Source of the DNA: Clostridiales bacterium
Lineage (GTDB): Bacteria > Bacillota > Clostridia > Lachnospirales > Lachnospiraceae
Reading direction: 5' to 3'
Length of the DNA stretch: 64,000 nucleotides
NCBI GenBank assembly: GCA_021199255.1
Contig: JAJQIK010000036.1
Coordinates: 1-64,000, forward strand
Made by a program: the position numbers and the translations under genes. Below the pieces are notes generated by a model, which was not told the origin of the DNA, did no database searches, and saw only the letters and a list, made by a program, of their open reading frames with translations. How positions within the stretch are numbered: the first letter of the stretch is position 1; each line of letters begins with the position of its first letter. This document shows positions 25,278 through 35,321 of the stretch, in pieces.

Positions 25278-26063
25278 ATGGCGATTTTGGAAGTAAGAAA
25301 TATAGAGAAGCATTTCGGTTCCACACAGGTACTCAAAGACGTCAGCTTTTCTCTGGAGGAGGGCAATGCGCTGGCTATTATCGGGTCTTCCGGCTCCGGC
25401 AAGACGACGCTGCTGCGCTGCCTGAATTTTCTGGAGACGCCCAATCAGGGAACGGTCAGCGTAAAAGGAGAAATTTTATTTGACGCTGCTTCGCCGCTCA
25501 AACAGCAGGAAAAGGATTTAAGGCGGAAACGGCTTCATTTCGGCATGGTTTTTCAGTCTTTTCATCTATTTCCCCAGTATACGGCGCTGGAAAACGTGAC
25601 CTTGGCCGCGGGGCTGCTCGCCAGAGAACGGGAGGATTATAAGGCCAATAAGAGAGAAATTCTGGCGCAGATGGAAGAACAGGGCAAGGCGCTGTTGGAC
25701 CAGATGGGACTGAAGGATAGAATGGATCATTATCCCCATCAGCTATCAGGAGGGCAGCAGCAGCGCGTAGCGATTGCGAGAGCCCTTGCTTTGAGCCCGG
25801 ATATTCTCTGCTTTGACGAACCTACCTCCGCCCTGGATCCGGAGCTGACCGGCGAGGTATTAAAGGTGATCAGAGGATTAGCGGAGAGGAAAACCACCAT
25901 GATTATCGTAACCCATGAAATGGCGTTTGCCAGAGATGTGGCGGATCAGGTTATTTTTATGGATGATGGAGTAATCGTGGAGCAGGGAGAGCCGAAACAG
26001 GTCATCAATCATCCCAGAGAAGAAAGGACAAGACAGTTTTTGTCAAGATATACGGAAGGGTAG
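25278..26063 (+). CDS. Amino-acid ABC transporter ATP-binding protein
   Basis: ATPase of the second importer. Seen: GSSGSGKTTLLRCLNFLE (Walker A), [49 protein letters not shown] and VTHEMAFARDVADQV. 261 aa, with a small insertion before the signature (REREDYKANKREI). ATG 25278 follows AAGGAGAAAAGGG, 13 nt after the permease stop. The last gene of the operon faces the MATE gene; a shared hairpin ends both. Confidence 0.95.
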   Translation: MAILEVRNIEKHFGSTQVLKDVSFSLEEGNALAIIGSSGSGKTTLLRCLNFLETPNQGTVSVKGEILFDAASPLKQQEKDLRRKRLHFGMVFQSFHLFPQYTALENVTLAAGLLAREREDYKANKREILAQMEEQGKALLDQMGLKDRMDHYPHQLSGGQQQRVAIARALALSPDILCFDEPTSALDPELTGEVLKVIRGLAERKTTMIIVTHEMAFARDVADQVIFMDDGVIVEQGEPKQVINHPREERTRQFLSRYTEG

Positions 26064-26083
26064 CAGGCTATCCTTCCGTTATT
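26052..26083. terminator. Shared hairpin terminator between convergent genes
   Basis: ACGGAAGG (26052-26059) pairs with CCTTCCGT (26072-26079), followed on the plus strand by TATTTTATT. It overlaps the 3' ends of both the ATPase gene and the convergent MATE gene. The T tract is better on the plus strand. Confidence 0.6.
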
Positions 26084-27465
26084 TTATTGTTGTTTTCATC
26101 AAACAGGTTTTCTCTTGTAATATTTTGAAGCCATTTCTGGCTGCGGTAATGCCGGATCACCCACGGCCATTTCACAAATTCGTCGGTGCACAGCAGGAAA
26201 TAAACCGCTAATACGGGAAGCTTCAGCACAAACGCGGAGAGCAGGCCAAGGGGAACCGCGTAGCACCACATATCCACGGAGTCGCAGATCAGGCCGAACC
26301 TGCTGTCGCCGCCTGCCCGGAAGACTCCGGCGATCAGGGTGGTATTGACGGCGGAACCCATGACATAATAGGTGTTGATGAGGAGCATATATTTTAAATA
26401 ATACATGGCGGTATCGCTTAAGTCCGCGAAGTGCAGCACAAAAGGAGTGGCGAGCAGAATCAGGAGGCCGCCGATGGCGCCGGTGATAATGGTCAGCTTT
26501 ACAATTTTGGAGGCGTAGACCTTGGCGCGTTCCATATCATTCTGTCCCATGACATTTCCCAGCAGGATACCGCCGGCGCTTGCCGTGCCGAAGCAGAGCA
26601 CCGTACCGAAATTGCGCACTACCGTTACAAGCGAATTGGCGGCCACCGCGTCTGTTCCCAGATGTCCCAGAATCACGGAATACATGGAGAAAGCGACGGC
26701 CCATGAGACATCATTGCCAAGAGCCGGCAGGGACAGCCTTAAGAAATCCTTAAACAGCAGCCTGTTATGCGTAAATAGATAAGAAGGTTTCAGCTTGACA
26801 TCTTTGCTGAAAACCGATATGAGGATACATCCTGCCAGTTCTGCGGTGCGGGAAGCGGCGGTGGCAATGGCTACGCCCACGGCGCCCAGCTTCGGCGCGC
26901 CCAGCAGCCCGAAGATAAATACGGCGTTTAGGAAAATGTTTAGGGTAAACGCCAGAATGTTTAAAGTCATGGAAACCGTGACCCTGCCGATGCTCCTCAA
27001 AAGCGCCAGATAGACTTCCGTGACGCCCCAGCAGAGATAGGTAACAGCCATAATACGCAGATAATCGGCTCCAATGGCAATCAGCTCCGCGTCGTTGGTG
27101 AAAACCCTCATCATCAGCCGGGGAGCAAAAAAGGCGGCCGCGGAGAAGCAGAGGGAGATCAGGATGGAAAATCGCAGGGCGATTCCTTCGATCACATGGA
27201 TTGCCTGCAGATCCTGTTTTCCCCAATACTGCGCGCTCAGCATGGAAGCGCCTGTTCCCAGGCCATAGTAGACCATGAAAAGGATACTGGCGTAGTTGGC
27301 CGCCAGAGAAACCGCCGAAATGGACGACTGCCCCACGTAATTCAGCATGACCACGTCAGCCGAGCTGACGGCGGCGCTCAACAGGTTCTGAATGACGATA
27401 GGGATCACCAGCTTAATGATTTGGGGATAAAATCTGTCTTTGGCAGAAAGGCTTCGTTTACGCAT
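26068..27465 (-). CDS. MATE-family efflux transporter
   Basis: 465 aa, twelve TM segments in two halves. Seen: LVIPIVIQNLLSAAVSSADV, GTGASMLSAQYWGKQDLQAI, FLNAVFIFGLLGAPKLGAVG and LSLPALGNDVSWAV, all typical of the MATE family. It stands alone on the minus strand, with a GGAGG ribosome site. An extended -10 box lies about 100 nt upstream. The substrate is unknown; drug or metabolite export is the family role. Confidence 0.92.
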   Translation of the reverse strand: MRKRSLSAKDRFYPQIIKLVIPIVIQNLLSAAVSSADVVMLNYVGQSSISAVSLAANYASILFMVYYGLGTGASMLSAQYWGKQDLQAIHVIEGIALRFSILISLCFSAAAFFAPRLMMRVFTNDAELIAIGADYLRIMAVTYLCWGVTEVYLALLRSIGRVTVSMTLNILAFTLNIFLNAVFIFGLLGAPKLGAVGVAIATAASRTAELAGCILISVFSKDVKLKPSYLFTHNRLLFKDFLRLSLPALGNDVSWAVAFSMYSVILGHLGTDAVAANSLVTVVRNFGTVLCFGTASAGGILLGNVMGQNDMERAKVYASKIVKLTIITGAIGGLLILLATPFVLHFADLSDTAMYYLKYMLLINTYYVMGSAVNTTLIAGVFRAGGDSRFGLICDSVDMWCYAVPLGLLSAFVLKLPVLAVYFLLCTDEFVKWPWVIRHYRSQKWLQNITRENLFDENNNKITEG

Positions 27466-27564
27466 TGTTTCCTCCGTATGTCGCGATATATTATGTAGCT
27501 GCGTTCCTTTTTCCTACTGAGGGTTCGGTTTTATATCATGGCTCAGTATTTGCACGCGTTGTCT

Positions 27565-27570
27565 ATTATA
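27565..27570 (-). promoter_or_regulatory. Extended -10 box for the MATE gene
   Basis: On the minus strand TGATATAAT is present, with the TATAAT at 27570-27565, about 100 nt before the MATE start. No good -35. Remaining parts of the 27466-27776 gap hold only this and the apt promoter. Confidence 0.5.
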
Positions 27571-27687
27571 TCATGATACATAACCATTTTCATCTGGAAT
27601 CGCTTCAGAAATTCAGAAATTCTAAAAATGTTTTGCTGTGTTTTCCATTGTTTTTGGCGTTTCCTGTTTTTTTCTTAAAGAATATGT

Positions 27688-27693
27688 TATAAT
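27688..27693 (+). promoter_or_regulatory. Extended -10 box for apt
   Basis: TGTTATAAT places TATAAT at 27688-27693 with the extended TGn element; the -35 is weak. It lies 84 nt upstream of the apt start. Confidence 0.55.
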
Positions 27694-27776
27694 GTCCGCG
27701 TAGGAAATAAGCGATTCCCGAATAAAACATGGCGGAGAAAAGCGGAAATAACCAGTCAGAAAGGCGGATCATACAG

Positions 27777-28301
27777 ATGAAAAAAATAGAAGAATATGTG
27801 CGCAGTATTCCGGATTTCCCAGAGAAAGGAATTATTTTCCGTGATGTAACCAGCGTGCTGCAGGATGCGGACGGACTGGCGCTTGCCATTGATTCGATGA
27901 AGGATTTCCTTAAGGGAGTCGATTTCGACGTTGTGGTTGGGACAGAATCCAGAGGGTTTATCTTCGGCGTACCGATCGCCTATTCTCTGCACAAGGCGTT
28001 TGTGCCGGTTCGCAAGAAAGGCAAGCTGCCGATGGAAACCATTTCCAGGGAATATGATTTGGAATATGGCAGCGCGGTGGTGGAAATGCATAAGGATTCT
28101 ATCAAGCCGGGGCAGAAGGTAGTAATCGTGGACGACCTGGTCGCCACGGGCGGAACCATTGAAGCGAGCATTCAGATGATTGAAGAGCTGGGCGGCGAAG
28201 TAGTGAAGGTGATTTTCCTGATGGAATTAGCCGGATTGAAAGGCCGCGAACGTCTGAAAAATTATGACGTGGACAGCGTAATCATCTATGAAGGCAAATA
28301 A
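27777..28301 (+). CDS. apt: Adenine phosphoribosyltransferase
   Basis: Purine salvage: adenine + PRPP gives AMP + PPi. Seen: 174 aa starting MKKIEEYVRSIPDFPEKGII, FDVVVGTESRGFIFG, FVPVRKKGKLPMETISREYD and the PRPP-binding motif VVIVDDLVATGGT at about 114-126. ATG 27777 matches the usual start; a longer in-frame form is not supported. A purine permease gene follows 39 nt later, forming a salvage unit. Confidence 0.96.
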   Translation: MKKIEEYVRSIPDFPEKGIIFRDVTSVLQDADGLALAIDSMKDFLKGVDFDVVVGTESRGFIFGVPIAYSLHKAFVPVRKKGKLPMETISREYDLEYGSAVVEMHKDSIKPGQKVVIVDDLVATGGTIEASIQMIEELGGEVVKVIFLMELAGLKGRERLKNYDVDSVIIYEGK

Positions 28302-28340
28302 AGTAACTTTATCAACTGATGAGAAAAGGAGAGAAATGTG

Positions 28341-29699
28341 ATGTTAGAGAAACTATTTAAGCTCAAGGAAAACAACACAGACATCAGAACTGAGGTGGTT
28401 GCCGGCGTTACAACCTTTATGACAATGGCGTACATCTTAGCGGTCAATCCATCTATCCTGTCGGCTTCCGGTATGGACAGTCAGGCAATCCTGATGGCAA
28501 CGGCATTAGCGGCCTTTATCGGGACGCTGGCGATGGCGCTGCTTGCCAATTACCCCTTTGCCTTAGCGCCGGGGCTGGGATTGAATGCGTATTTCGCTTA
28601 TACGGTATGCGGCTCTATGGGATATTCCTGGCAGATAGCGCTGCTTGCGGTATTTGTAGAGGGTCTGATTTTTATCGTGCTGTCTGTAACGAATGTGCGG
28701 GAAGCGATTTTTAATGCGATTCCCATGCAGCTAAAGAAGGGCGTATCCGTAGGAATCGGTCTTTTTATCGCTTTTATCGGCTTCCAGAATGCGGGCATTG
28801 TTGTAAATTCCGATTCCACGCTGGTAACCGTGATTGACTTTACGGCGGATTTCCACACGGCGGGCATCAGCGCGTTATTGGCCGTTATCGGTACCTTCCT
28901 GATTGCGATTCTGTATATCAAGGGCGTGAAGGGTTCCATTCTGATTGGAATCTTTGCCACATGGATTCTGGGTATTATCTGCCAGTTCACCGGCCTTTAT
29001 ACGGTTACGCCGGACGCGGGTTATTATTCCCTGATTCCCTCCTGGAGTAATTTTAGCCTGGGCGCCATCGGCTTAACCTTCGGACAGTGCTTCCGGGCGG
29101 ATTTCGGCTCTGTGAAAATTGTAGATTTCATTGTGATTATTTTTGCATTCCTGTTTGTGGATATTTTTGATACGCTGGGAACCTTGATTGGCTGCGCGAA
29201 CAAGGCTGATATGCTGGATCAGGAAGGAAAGCTGCCCCGCATTAAGCAGGCGCTTCTGGCGGACGCCATTGCCACCAGCGCGGGCGCTGTGCTGGGCACC
29301 TCCACAACCACTACCTTTGTGGAAAGCTCCGCAGGCGTATCGGAGGGAGGCAGAACCGGCCTGGCTTCCGTGGTGACAGGTTTTCTGTTCCTGCTGTCCA
29401 TCTTCTTCGCGCCGATCTTTACTACGATACCGAGCTTTGCTACGGCTCCGGCATTGCTGTTTGTAGGCTTCTTGATGATTACGGCAGTGACGCAGATTGA
29501 TTTTGCGGATTTGACAGAAGCGATTCCGGCTTACCTGTGTCTGCTGGCCATGCCGATGATGTATAGCATTTCAGAGGGTATCGCTGTGGGCGTTATTTCT
29601 TATGTAGTGATCAATTTGGTATGCGGCAAGGCAAAGAAGATCACGCCTTTGATGTATATTCTGGCGGTATTGTTTATTGCCAAATATATTTTCCTGTAA
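28341..29699 (+). CDS. NCS2 purine permease (AzgA/PbuG type)
   Basis: Membrane transporter for purine bases, probably adenine, guanine or hypoxanthine. Seen: 452 aa, ten or more TM segments, AGVTTFMTMAYILAVNPSIL, APGLGLNAYFAYTV, FLFVDIFDTLGTLIGCANKA and TSTTTTFVESSAGVSEGGRT, the signature blocks of the AzgA subfamily. ATG 28341 is preceded by AGGAGAG; a GTG directly before it is an alternative. Co-transcribed with apt. Confidence 0.94.
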   Translation: MLEKLFKLKENNTDIRTEVVAGVTTFMTMAYILAVNPSILSASGMDSQAILMATALAAFIGTLAMALLANYPFALAPGLGLNAYFAYTVCGSMGYSWQIALLAVFVEGLIFIVLSVTNVREAIFNAIPMQLKKGVSVGIGLFIAFIGFQNAGIVVNSDSTLVTVIDFTADFHTAGISALLAVIGTFLIAILYIKGVKGSILIGIFATWILGIICQFTGLYTVTPDAGYYSLIPSWSNFSLGAIGLTFGQCFRADFGSVKIVDFIVIIFAFLFVDIFDTLGTLIGCANKADMLDQEGKLPRIKQALLADAIATSAGAVLGTSTTTTFVESSAGVSEGGRTGLASVVTGFLFLLSIFFAPIFTTIPSFATAPALLFVGFLMITAVTQIDFADLTEAIPAYLCLLAMPMMYSISEGIAVGVISYVVINLVCGKAKKITPLMYILAVLFIAKYIFL

Positions 29700-29710
29700 G
29701 ATTTCTGCGC

Positions 29711-29752
29711 GGCGTGCCGTCAGCTTTTCCCATACGCGGAAGGCGGCACGCC
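29711..29752 (+). terminator. Terminator-like hairpin at convergent gene ends
   Basis: GGCGTGCCG (29711-29719) pairs with CGGCACGCC (29744-29752), followed by a T-rich stretch. It lies after the purine permease and overlaps the end of the convergent AraC gene. Confidence 0.55.
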
Positions 29753-30493
29753 ACATTCTTTCTTAAAATATCTGGTAAAATGGGAGAGATTTTCAAAGCC
29801 GGACAGGGCGGCTGCCTGAGAGACAGGAAGCCTTTCTGCCTTCAGCAGATATTTCGCCCTCTCAATCCGCGCGTCCAGCAGCTCTGATTTGGGCGAACGG
29901 TTAAAAAACAGCTTATAATAGCTGTAGAACTGGCTGGTTCCCAGATTCGTAAGGGCGGCCATGCTCTCGGAATCCCAGTCCCGCTCGATGTGGGTCAGGA
30001 TTTCAATCCGCGCCTTTTGGAATTGCGGATAAAGACCGCTGGGGAGGGTGGAATCCGCGCCGTGGGCATGGTACTGTCTGGAAAAAAGGATGAATAGCTG
30101 GTGCATCAGCTTGTCGCTTTGTTCGGCATAATAATCCCTTTTCGTTACATTTTCCATATAAATATTTCTAAGCAGCTCGTGCAAGGCGCCGGGATTGGAC
30201 AGATAGGCAATCCGGTTCACCGGAATATCGTACTGCCGGAGAAAGTCGTCGCTGTCGCAGGTGAAGTGAATGAAGCTGTTTTTAAACTTCTTTACGGCCT
30301 GATAGCTCTGCGGGTAGCCGGGGGAATAGAGCAGGAACGCCCCTTCTCTGGCGATAAGGCTTTCTGCTTTGAGCTGTACCTTCATGGGGGTCAGAAAGTA
30401 CAGGAACAGATAATCTCCGCTGCCGTCCGGGCGGTGGATTTTGTCACAGTCGGGATTGGAACGATTGTAATCACAGTAGGTAATATGAAACAT
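29720..30493 (-). CDS. AraC-family transcriptional regulator
   Basis: 257 aa. Seen: an N-terminal cupin-like sensor region (MFHITYCDYNRSNPDCDKIH ... EGAFLLYSPGYPQSYQAV), then two HTH motifs at the C-terminus: SMAALTNLGTSQFYSYYKLF and SQAAALSGFENLSHFTRYFK, ending KKECGVPPSAYGKS. ATG at 30493 has GGAGAG 7 nt upstream. It is divergent from the GH51 arabinofuranosidase gene and probably controls it in response to a plant sugar (inference). Confidence 0.88.
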   Translation of the reverse strand: MFHITYCDYNRSNPDCDKIHRPDGSGDYLFLYFLTPMKVQLKAESLIAREGAFLLYSPGYPQSYQAVKKFKNSFIHFTCDSDDFLRQYDIPVNRIAYLSNPGALHELLRNIYMENVTKRDYYAEQSDKLMHQLFILFSRQYHAHGADSTLPSGLYPQFQKARIEILTHIERDWDSESMAALTNLGTSQFYSYYKLFFNRSPKSELLDARIERAKYLLKAERLPVSQAAALSGFENLSHFTRYFKKECGVPPSAYGKS

Positions 30494-30620
30494 AAAGGCT
30501 CTCCTTTGGCCGCGGCAGCGTGCTGCGGACGCGGTAAAATCATACCGTATATCGGAAAAAAAGTCAAATAGAACGGAAGAAAAGATATAGATAAAAAATT
30601 TGTCTTTGATAGAATGATAA

Positions 30621-32168
<1,548 letters not shown>

Positions 32169-32199
32169 GCAAAGCTATTTGTGGTAATATCATCGGGCG

Positions 32200-32649
32200 T
32201 CAGGCGTAATCGGTTCCTTTCCAGGCCATTCGTATGACGTCCATGGTATCGTCAGAGGGATAACGCAGGAGGAAGCGGATTTTTCCATAAGCGATGTATT
32301 CGTGGATACTGCTTAAGGCGCTTTCCAGCTGCGCCATCAAAAGACGGATTTGTTGTTCTGTCTCATAACCGCCCTCATAGCGGTAGATTTCGCCGGATTT
32401 TTCCAGCAGGGACAGCTTGCGTCTGGCGTCAATCATAAAACAGCGGTTTTCCGCTTCGACCAGCATACGCTGGCTTTGCGTCCGCTCAGGGAGCGGAATG
32501 AGCCTGGCGCTGTCGATTTCCTTTTGGAAAGCGTCCAGCAGACTGGTAAAAGCATGGACGTATTGATGGCAGCGGGAAGCGTTGAGGACGATATCCTCCC
32601 GGTATCTGTGATATTTTACTTTGTCGTGAAGCTGTAGTAGTTTATTCAT
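32200..32649 (-). CDS. Hypothetical helical protein
   Basis: 149 aa, mostly predicted helix: MNKLLQLHDKVKYHRYREDI, YVHAFTSLLDAFQKEIDSAR, RMLVEAENRCFMIDARRKLS, QQIRLLMAQLESALSSIHEY. I recognise no family. The ATG at 32649 is the first codon supporting this homogeneous helical protein; a longer minus-strand frame runs into the neighbouring leader and is not supported. It sits between the GH51 gene and structured RNA copy 2, transcribed away from the latter. Confidence 0.6.
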   Translation of the reverse strand: MNKLLQLHDKVKYHRYREDIVLNASRCHQYVHAFTSLLDAFQKEIDSARLIPLPERTQSQRMLVEAENRCFMIDARRKLSLLEKSGEIYRYEGGYETEQQIRLLMAQLESALSSIHEYIAYGKIRFLLRYPSDDTMDVIRMAWKGTDYA

Positions 32650-32689
32650 GGTTTTATTATACACCTTTTGAGAAATAAGGAAAAGAACG

Positions 32690-32793
32690 CAAATTTGTGC
32701 CGGAGCGTCACAAATTTGTCTGATGGCAGAAGAGAAACCGCCTTCGCGGATTTCTCTTCGCCCCGTCGCTAACGTTCCGGAATGGAGATTATT
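32690..32793 (+). ncRNA. Structured 5'-UTR element, copy 2
   Basis: Hairpin B: CAAATTTGTG (32690-32699) with CACAAATTTG (32709-32718). CTGATGGCA at 32720-32728. Hairpin C: 32729-32741 with 32746-32759, CTTC loop and a bulged A. The loop of B, CCGGAGCG (32700-32707), can pair over 8 bp with CGTTCCGG (32773-32780), directly before the AATGGAG ribosome site and ATG 32794. Hairpin A, present in copies 1 and 3, is absent. Same architecture as 6633-6778 and 61220-61367 with changed but still paired bases. Confidence 0.7.
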
Positions 32794-34158
32794 ATGGAAA
32801 AAGATATGACGAAGGGCAGTCCCATGAAGCTGATTCTGGGATTTGCGGTGCCTCTTCTGTGCGGATTGCTTTTTCAGCAGTTTTACAGTATGGTAGACGC
32901 TGTGATTGTGGGGAAATACCTGGGGGTGGAAGCTCTGGCCGCGGTGGGGGCAACCGGTTCCGTGAATTTCCTGATTATTGGCTTCTGCATGGGCGTCTGT
33001 AATGGATTTGCGATCCCGATTGCCCAGGAGTTTGGCGCGGGACATGAAAAGAACTTACATAAATATGTGGCGAACAGCGTGTGGCTGTCCTTGATTTTCG
33101 CCGTTGTGATGACGATTCTGGTAGTTATTTTGTGCCGTCCCATTCTGCAGCTGATGCGGACGCCGGAAAATATCATAGATGGCTCCTATGCGTATATTGT
33201 AATTATTTTTGCGGGGATTCCCGTAGTCTATTTATATAACATGACGGCGGCAGTCATTCGGTCGCTGGGGGACAGCAGGACGCCGGTGTTTTTTCTGGTG
33301 ATGGCGGCTCTTTTGAATATTGTCCTGGATTTACTGTTTATTATTGTGATTCCCATGGGCGTGGCGGGGGCGGCTGTGGCCACGGTTATTTCCCAGGCTG
33401 TGGCGGGACTGTGCTGCCTGATCTATATGCGCCGGAAGTTTTCGATTCTTAAGCTGACCAGAGAGGAATGGCGGTGGGACGGCTTCTGCGCGTCCAAGCT
33501 GTGCGGTATGGGAATCCCCATGGGGCTTCAATATTCCATTACCGCCATTGGCACCGTGATCTTACAGAGCGCGGTCAACAGCATCGGCTCTGACGCGGTG
33601 GCGTCAGTGACGGCAGCCAATAAGCTGGCGATGTTAATTATGTGTCCTTTTGACGCCATGGGTTCCACAATGGCGACCTATGGCGGGCAGAATGTAGGCG
33701 CCGGTCAATTGGAGCGCGTGGATCAGGGGCTAAAATCCTGCAGCCTGCTGGGGCTGCTTTATTCTCTGGTGGCGGTAGGCATTGTCTATGCGGCAGGGAA
33801 CAAAATGCTCCTGTTGTTTCTGGACGCCGGAGAGTCGGCCATCTTGAGTAACGCCACCATGTTTATGCGCACCACCGTGTTGTTTTACTTCCCGCTGGCG
33901 CTGGTTAATATTGTACGTTTCCTGATTCAGGGAATGGGGTATAGTAAGCTGGCGGTTTTTGCCGGCGCTTTTGAGATGCTGGCCAGAGGGCTGGCAGGAT
34001 TTGTGCTGGTGCCCCGCTTCGGCTTTCACGCGGTTTGCTATGCGAATCCGCTGGCCTGGATTTTTGCGGATATTTTCCTGATTCCGGCATTTTTCTATGT
34101 CCGCAGCGTGACGGCGAAAATCTTAAACCGGGAAAAGGGACAGGGGGCTGCTGCATGA
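32794..34158 (+). CDS. MATE-family efflux transporter
   Basis: 454 aa, twelve TM segments. Seen: MKLILGFAVPLLCGLLFQQF, YSMVDAVIVGKYLGVEALAA, NIVLDLLFIIVIPMGVAGAA and TAANKLAMLIMCPFDAMGST, typical MATE blocks. I choose ATG 32794, preceded by ATGGAGATTATT; an in-frame ATG 12 nt earlier lies inside the ribosome site. Its leader carries structured RNA copy 2. It overlaps the next gene by 4 nt (ATGA). Confidence 0.92.
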   Translation: MEKDMTKGSPMKLILGFAVPLLCGLLFQQFYSMVDAVIVGKYLGVEALAAVGATGSVNFLIIGFCMGVCNGFAIPIAQEFGAGHEKNLHKYVANSVWLSLIFAVVMTILVVILCRPILQLMRTPENIIDGSYAYIVIIFAGIPVVYLYNMTAAVIRSLGDSRTPVFFLVMAALLNIVLDLLFIIVIPMGVAGAAVATVISQAVAGLCCLIYMRRKFSILKLTREEWRWDGFCASKLCGMGIPMGLQYSITAIGTVILQSAVNSIGSDAVASVTAANKLAMLIMCPFDAMGSTMATYGGQNVGAGQLERVDQGLKSCSLLGLLYSLVAVGIVYAAGNKMLLLFLDAGESAILSNATMFMRTTVLFYFPLALVNIVRFLIQGMGYSKLAVFAGAFEMLARGLAGFVLVPRFGFHAVCYANPLAWIFADIFLIPAFFYVRSVTAKILNREKGQGAAA

Positions 34159-35300
34159 GCGTAACGATTTTTACCATGACCCATAAGAAGTTTCCCGCGC
34201 CGAAGGACGCGACCTATGTGCCGTTGCAGGTAGGCCGCGCCTGCGGTGAGGATTTAGGCTATATGGGAGATGACACGGGTGTCAGTATTTCTGATAAAAA
34301 CTGTTTTTACGGAGAACTGACAGGCGTTTACTGGGTGTGGAAAAATATGCAAACCTCCGGTTATGTGGGAGTGTGCCATTACCGCAGGTATTTCTGTACG
34401 GAAGAAGGGCGGATACTGACAGGGACGGAATATGAGAAGATTTTGTCGGAATATGACATCATTACCTCCAGGAAATTGAAGCTGAATGATTCCTATTTCG
34501 ACGGCTATGCCAGCGATTACAATATCATGGATCTGATCGCTACAGGGGAAGTAATCCGGCAATATTATCCGGGCTATTATGAAGCGTTTGAGCGGCTGGT
34601 GCACGGCAGGGGAACTTATTTTGGCAATATGATGGTCTGTTCCAAGGCGCTCTATGACGAATACTGTGAATGGCTGTTTGGTATTTTTGAGAAGGCGGAG
34701 AGCCGTATTGACGCTTCGGGTTATGATGATTACCACAAGAGAGTGTACGGTTTTATTTCGGAATTTCTGCTGATGGTCTGGATTCAGGTGAAGGGACTGC
34801 GGGTCTATGAGTGCAAGGTAGGCATGACGGATGAGAAGCGGGAGACGGCGGAGATGAAAGAGCAGTTGGCCGGTTATTTCGCGCGTAAGGATATTGCCGG
34901 AGCCAAAGCCTATCTTCTGGCCTGTCTGGAAAAACGTCCGGATGTGCTGATGGAAGCCTCTGACATTACGGGAGAGCTGAAGCTTTCCATGCAGGTTATT
35001 GCGATATGTGAACTGGAACAGCGGGAGTATGGCGGCAGCCTGATTGAGCGGATTCAGGACTTTGGGGGCTTGATGCGGTACGTTCAGAAGCTCAATGATG
35101 TGATTTATGAGGTTCGGGACGGCGGCGTGCCGCTTGGCAAGGGGAAAGAGACGGAAGCGTTTCTGCGGGACGCCTCCGTTACCGACATAGCGCTGGAGGC
35201 GTCCGCAAGACTGTTCTGTTCGCCGGAGGAAGCCCGAAACGCAGCGCATATGATACGAAATGAAATACAACGTCTTCAACAGGGCGATATCCCGGAATAA
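34155..35300 (+). CDS. DUF4422-domain protein, probable glycosyltransferase
   Basis: 381 aa. Seen: VTIFTMTHKKFPAPKDATYV at the start and YGELTGVYWVWKNMQTSGYV with GVCHYRRYF, the DUF4422 signature found in capsule and cell-wall glycosyltransferase loci. RGTYFGNMMVCSKALYDEYC follows, then a C-terminal helical extension of about 130 residues beyond the usual domain. ATG 34155 overlaps the MATE stop, so translation is coupled. A glycan-transfer role is inferred from the family. Confidence 0.8.
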   Translation: MSVTIFTMTHKKFPAPKDATYVPLQVGRACGEDLGYMGDDTGVSISDKNCFYGELTGVYWVWKNMQTSGYVGVCHYRRYFCTEEGRILTGTEYEKILSEYDIITSRKLKLNDSYFDGYASDYNIMDLIATGEVIRQYYPGYYEAFERLVHGRGTYFGNMMVCSKALYDEYCEWLFGIFEKAESRIDASGYDDYHKRVYGFISEFLLMVWIQVKGLRVYECKVGMTDEKRETAEMKEQLAGYFARKDIAGAKAYLLACLEKRPDVLMEASDITGELKLSMQVIAICELEQREYGGSLIERIQDFGGLMRYVQKLNDVIYEVRDGGVPLGKGKETEAFLRDASVTDIALEASARLFCSPEEARNAAHMIRNEIQRLQQGDIPE

Positions 35301-35321
35301 TAGTATGCTTCCCGTTTTAAT

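Noticed and set aside
32720-32759. Similarity of CTGATGGC plus hairpins to the fluoride riboswitch
   Set aside because: The fluoride aptamer layout (GGCGATGG with its specific pseudoknot) is absent, and pairing here uses the loop of hairpin B with the ribosome-site region.
34254-35279. Long minus-strand open frame opposite the DUF4422 gene
   Set aside because: It is a shadow of the coding frame: no ribosome site, no family-like sequence, and the plus strand has clear DUF4422 motifs and translational coupling. The same applies to other long antisense frames (for example 14926-15738, 42590-43402, 51715-52386).
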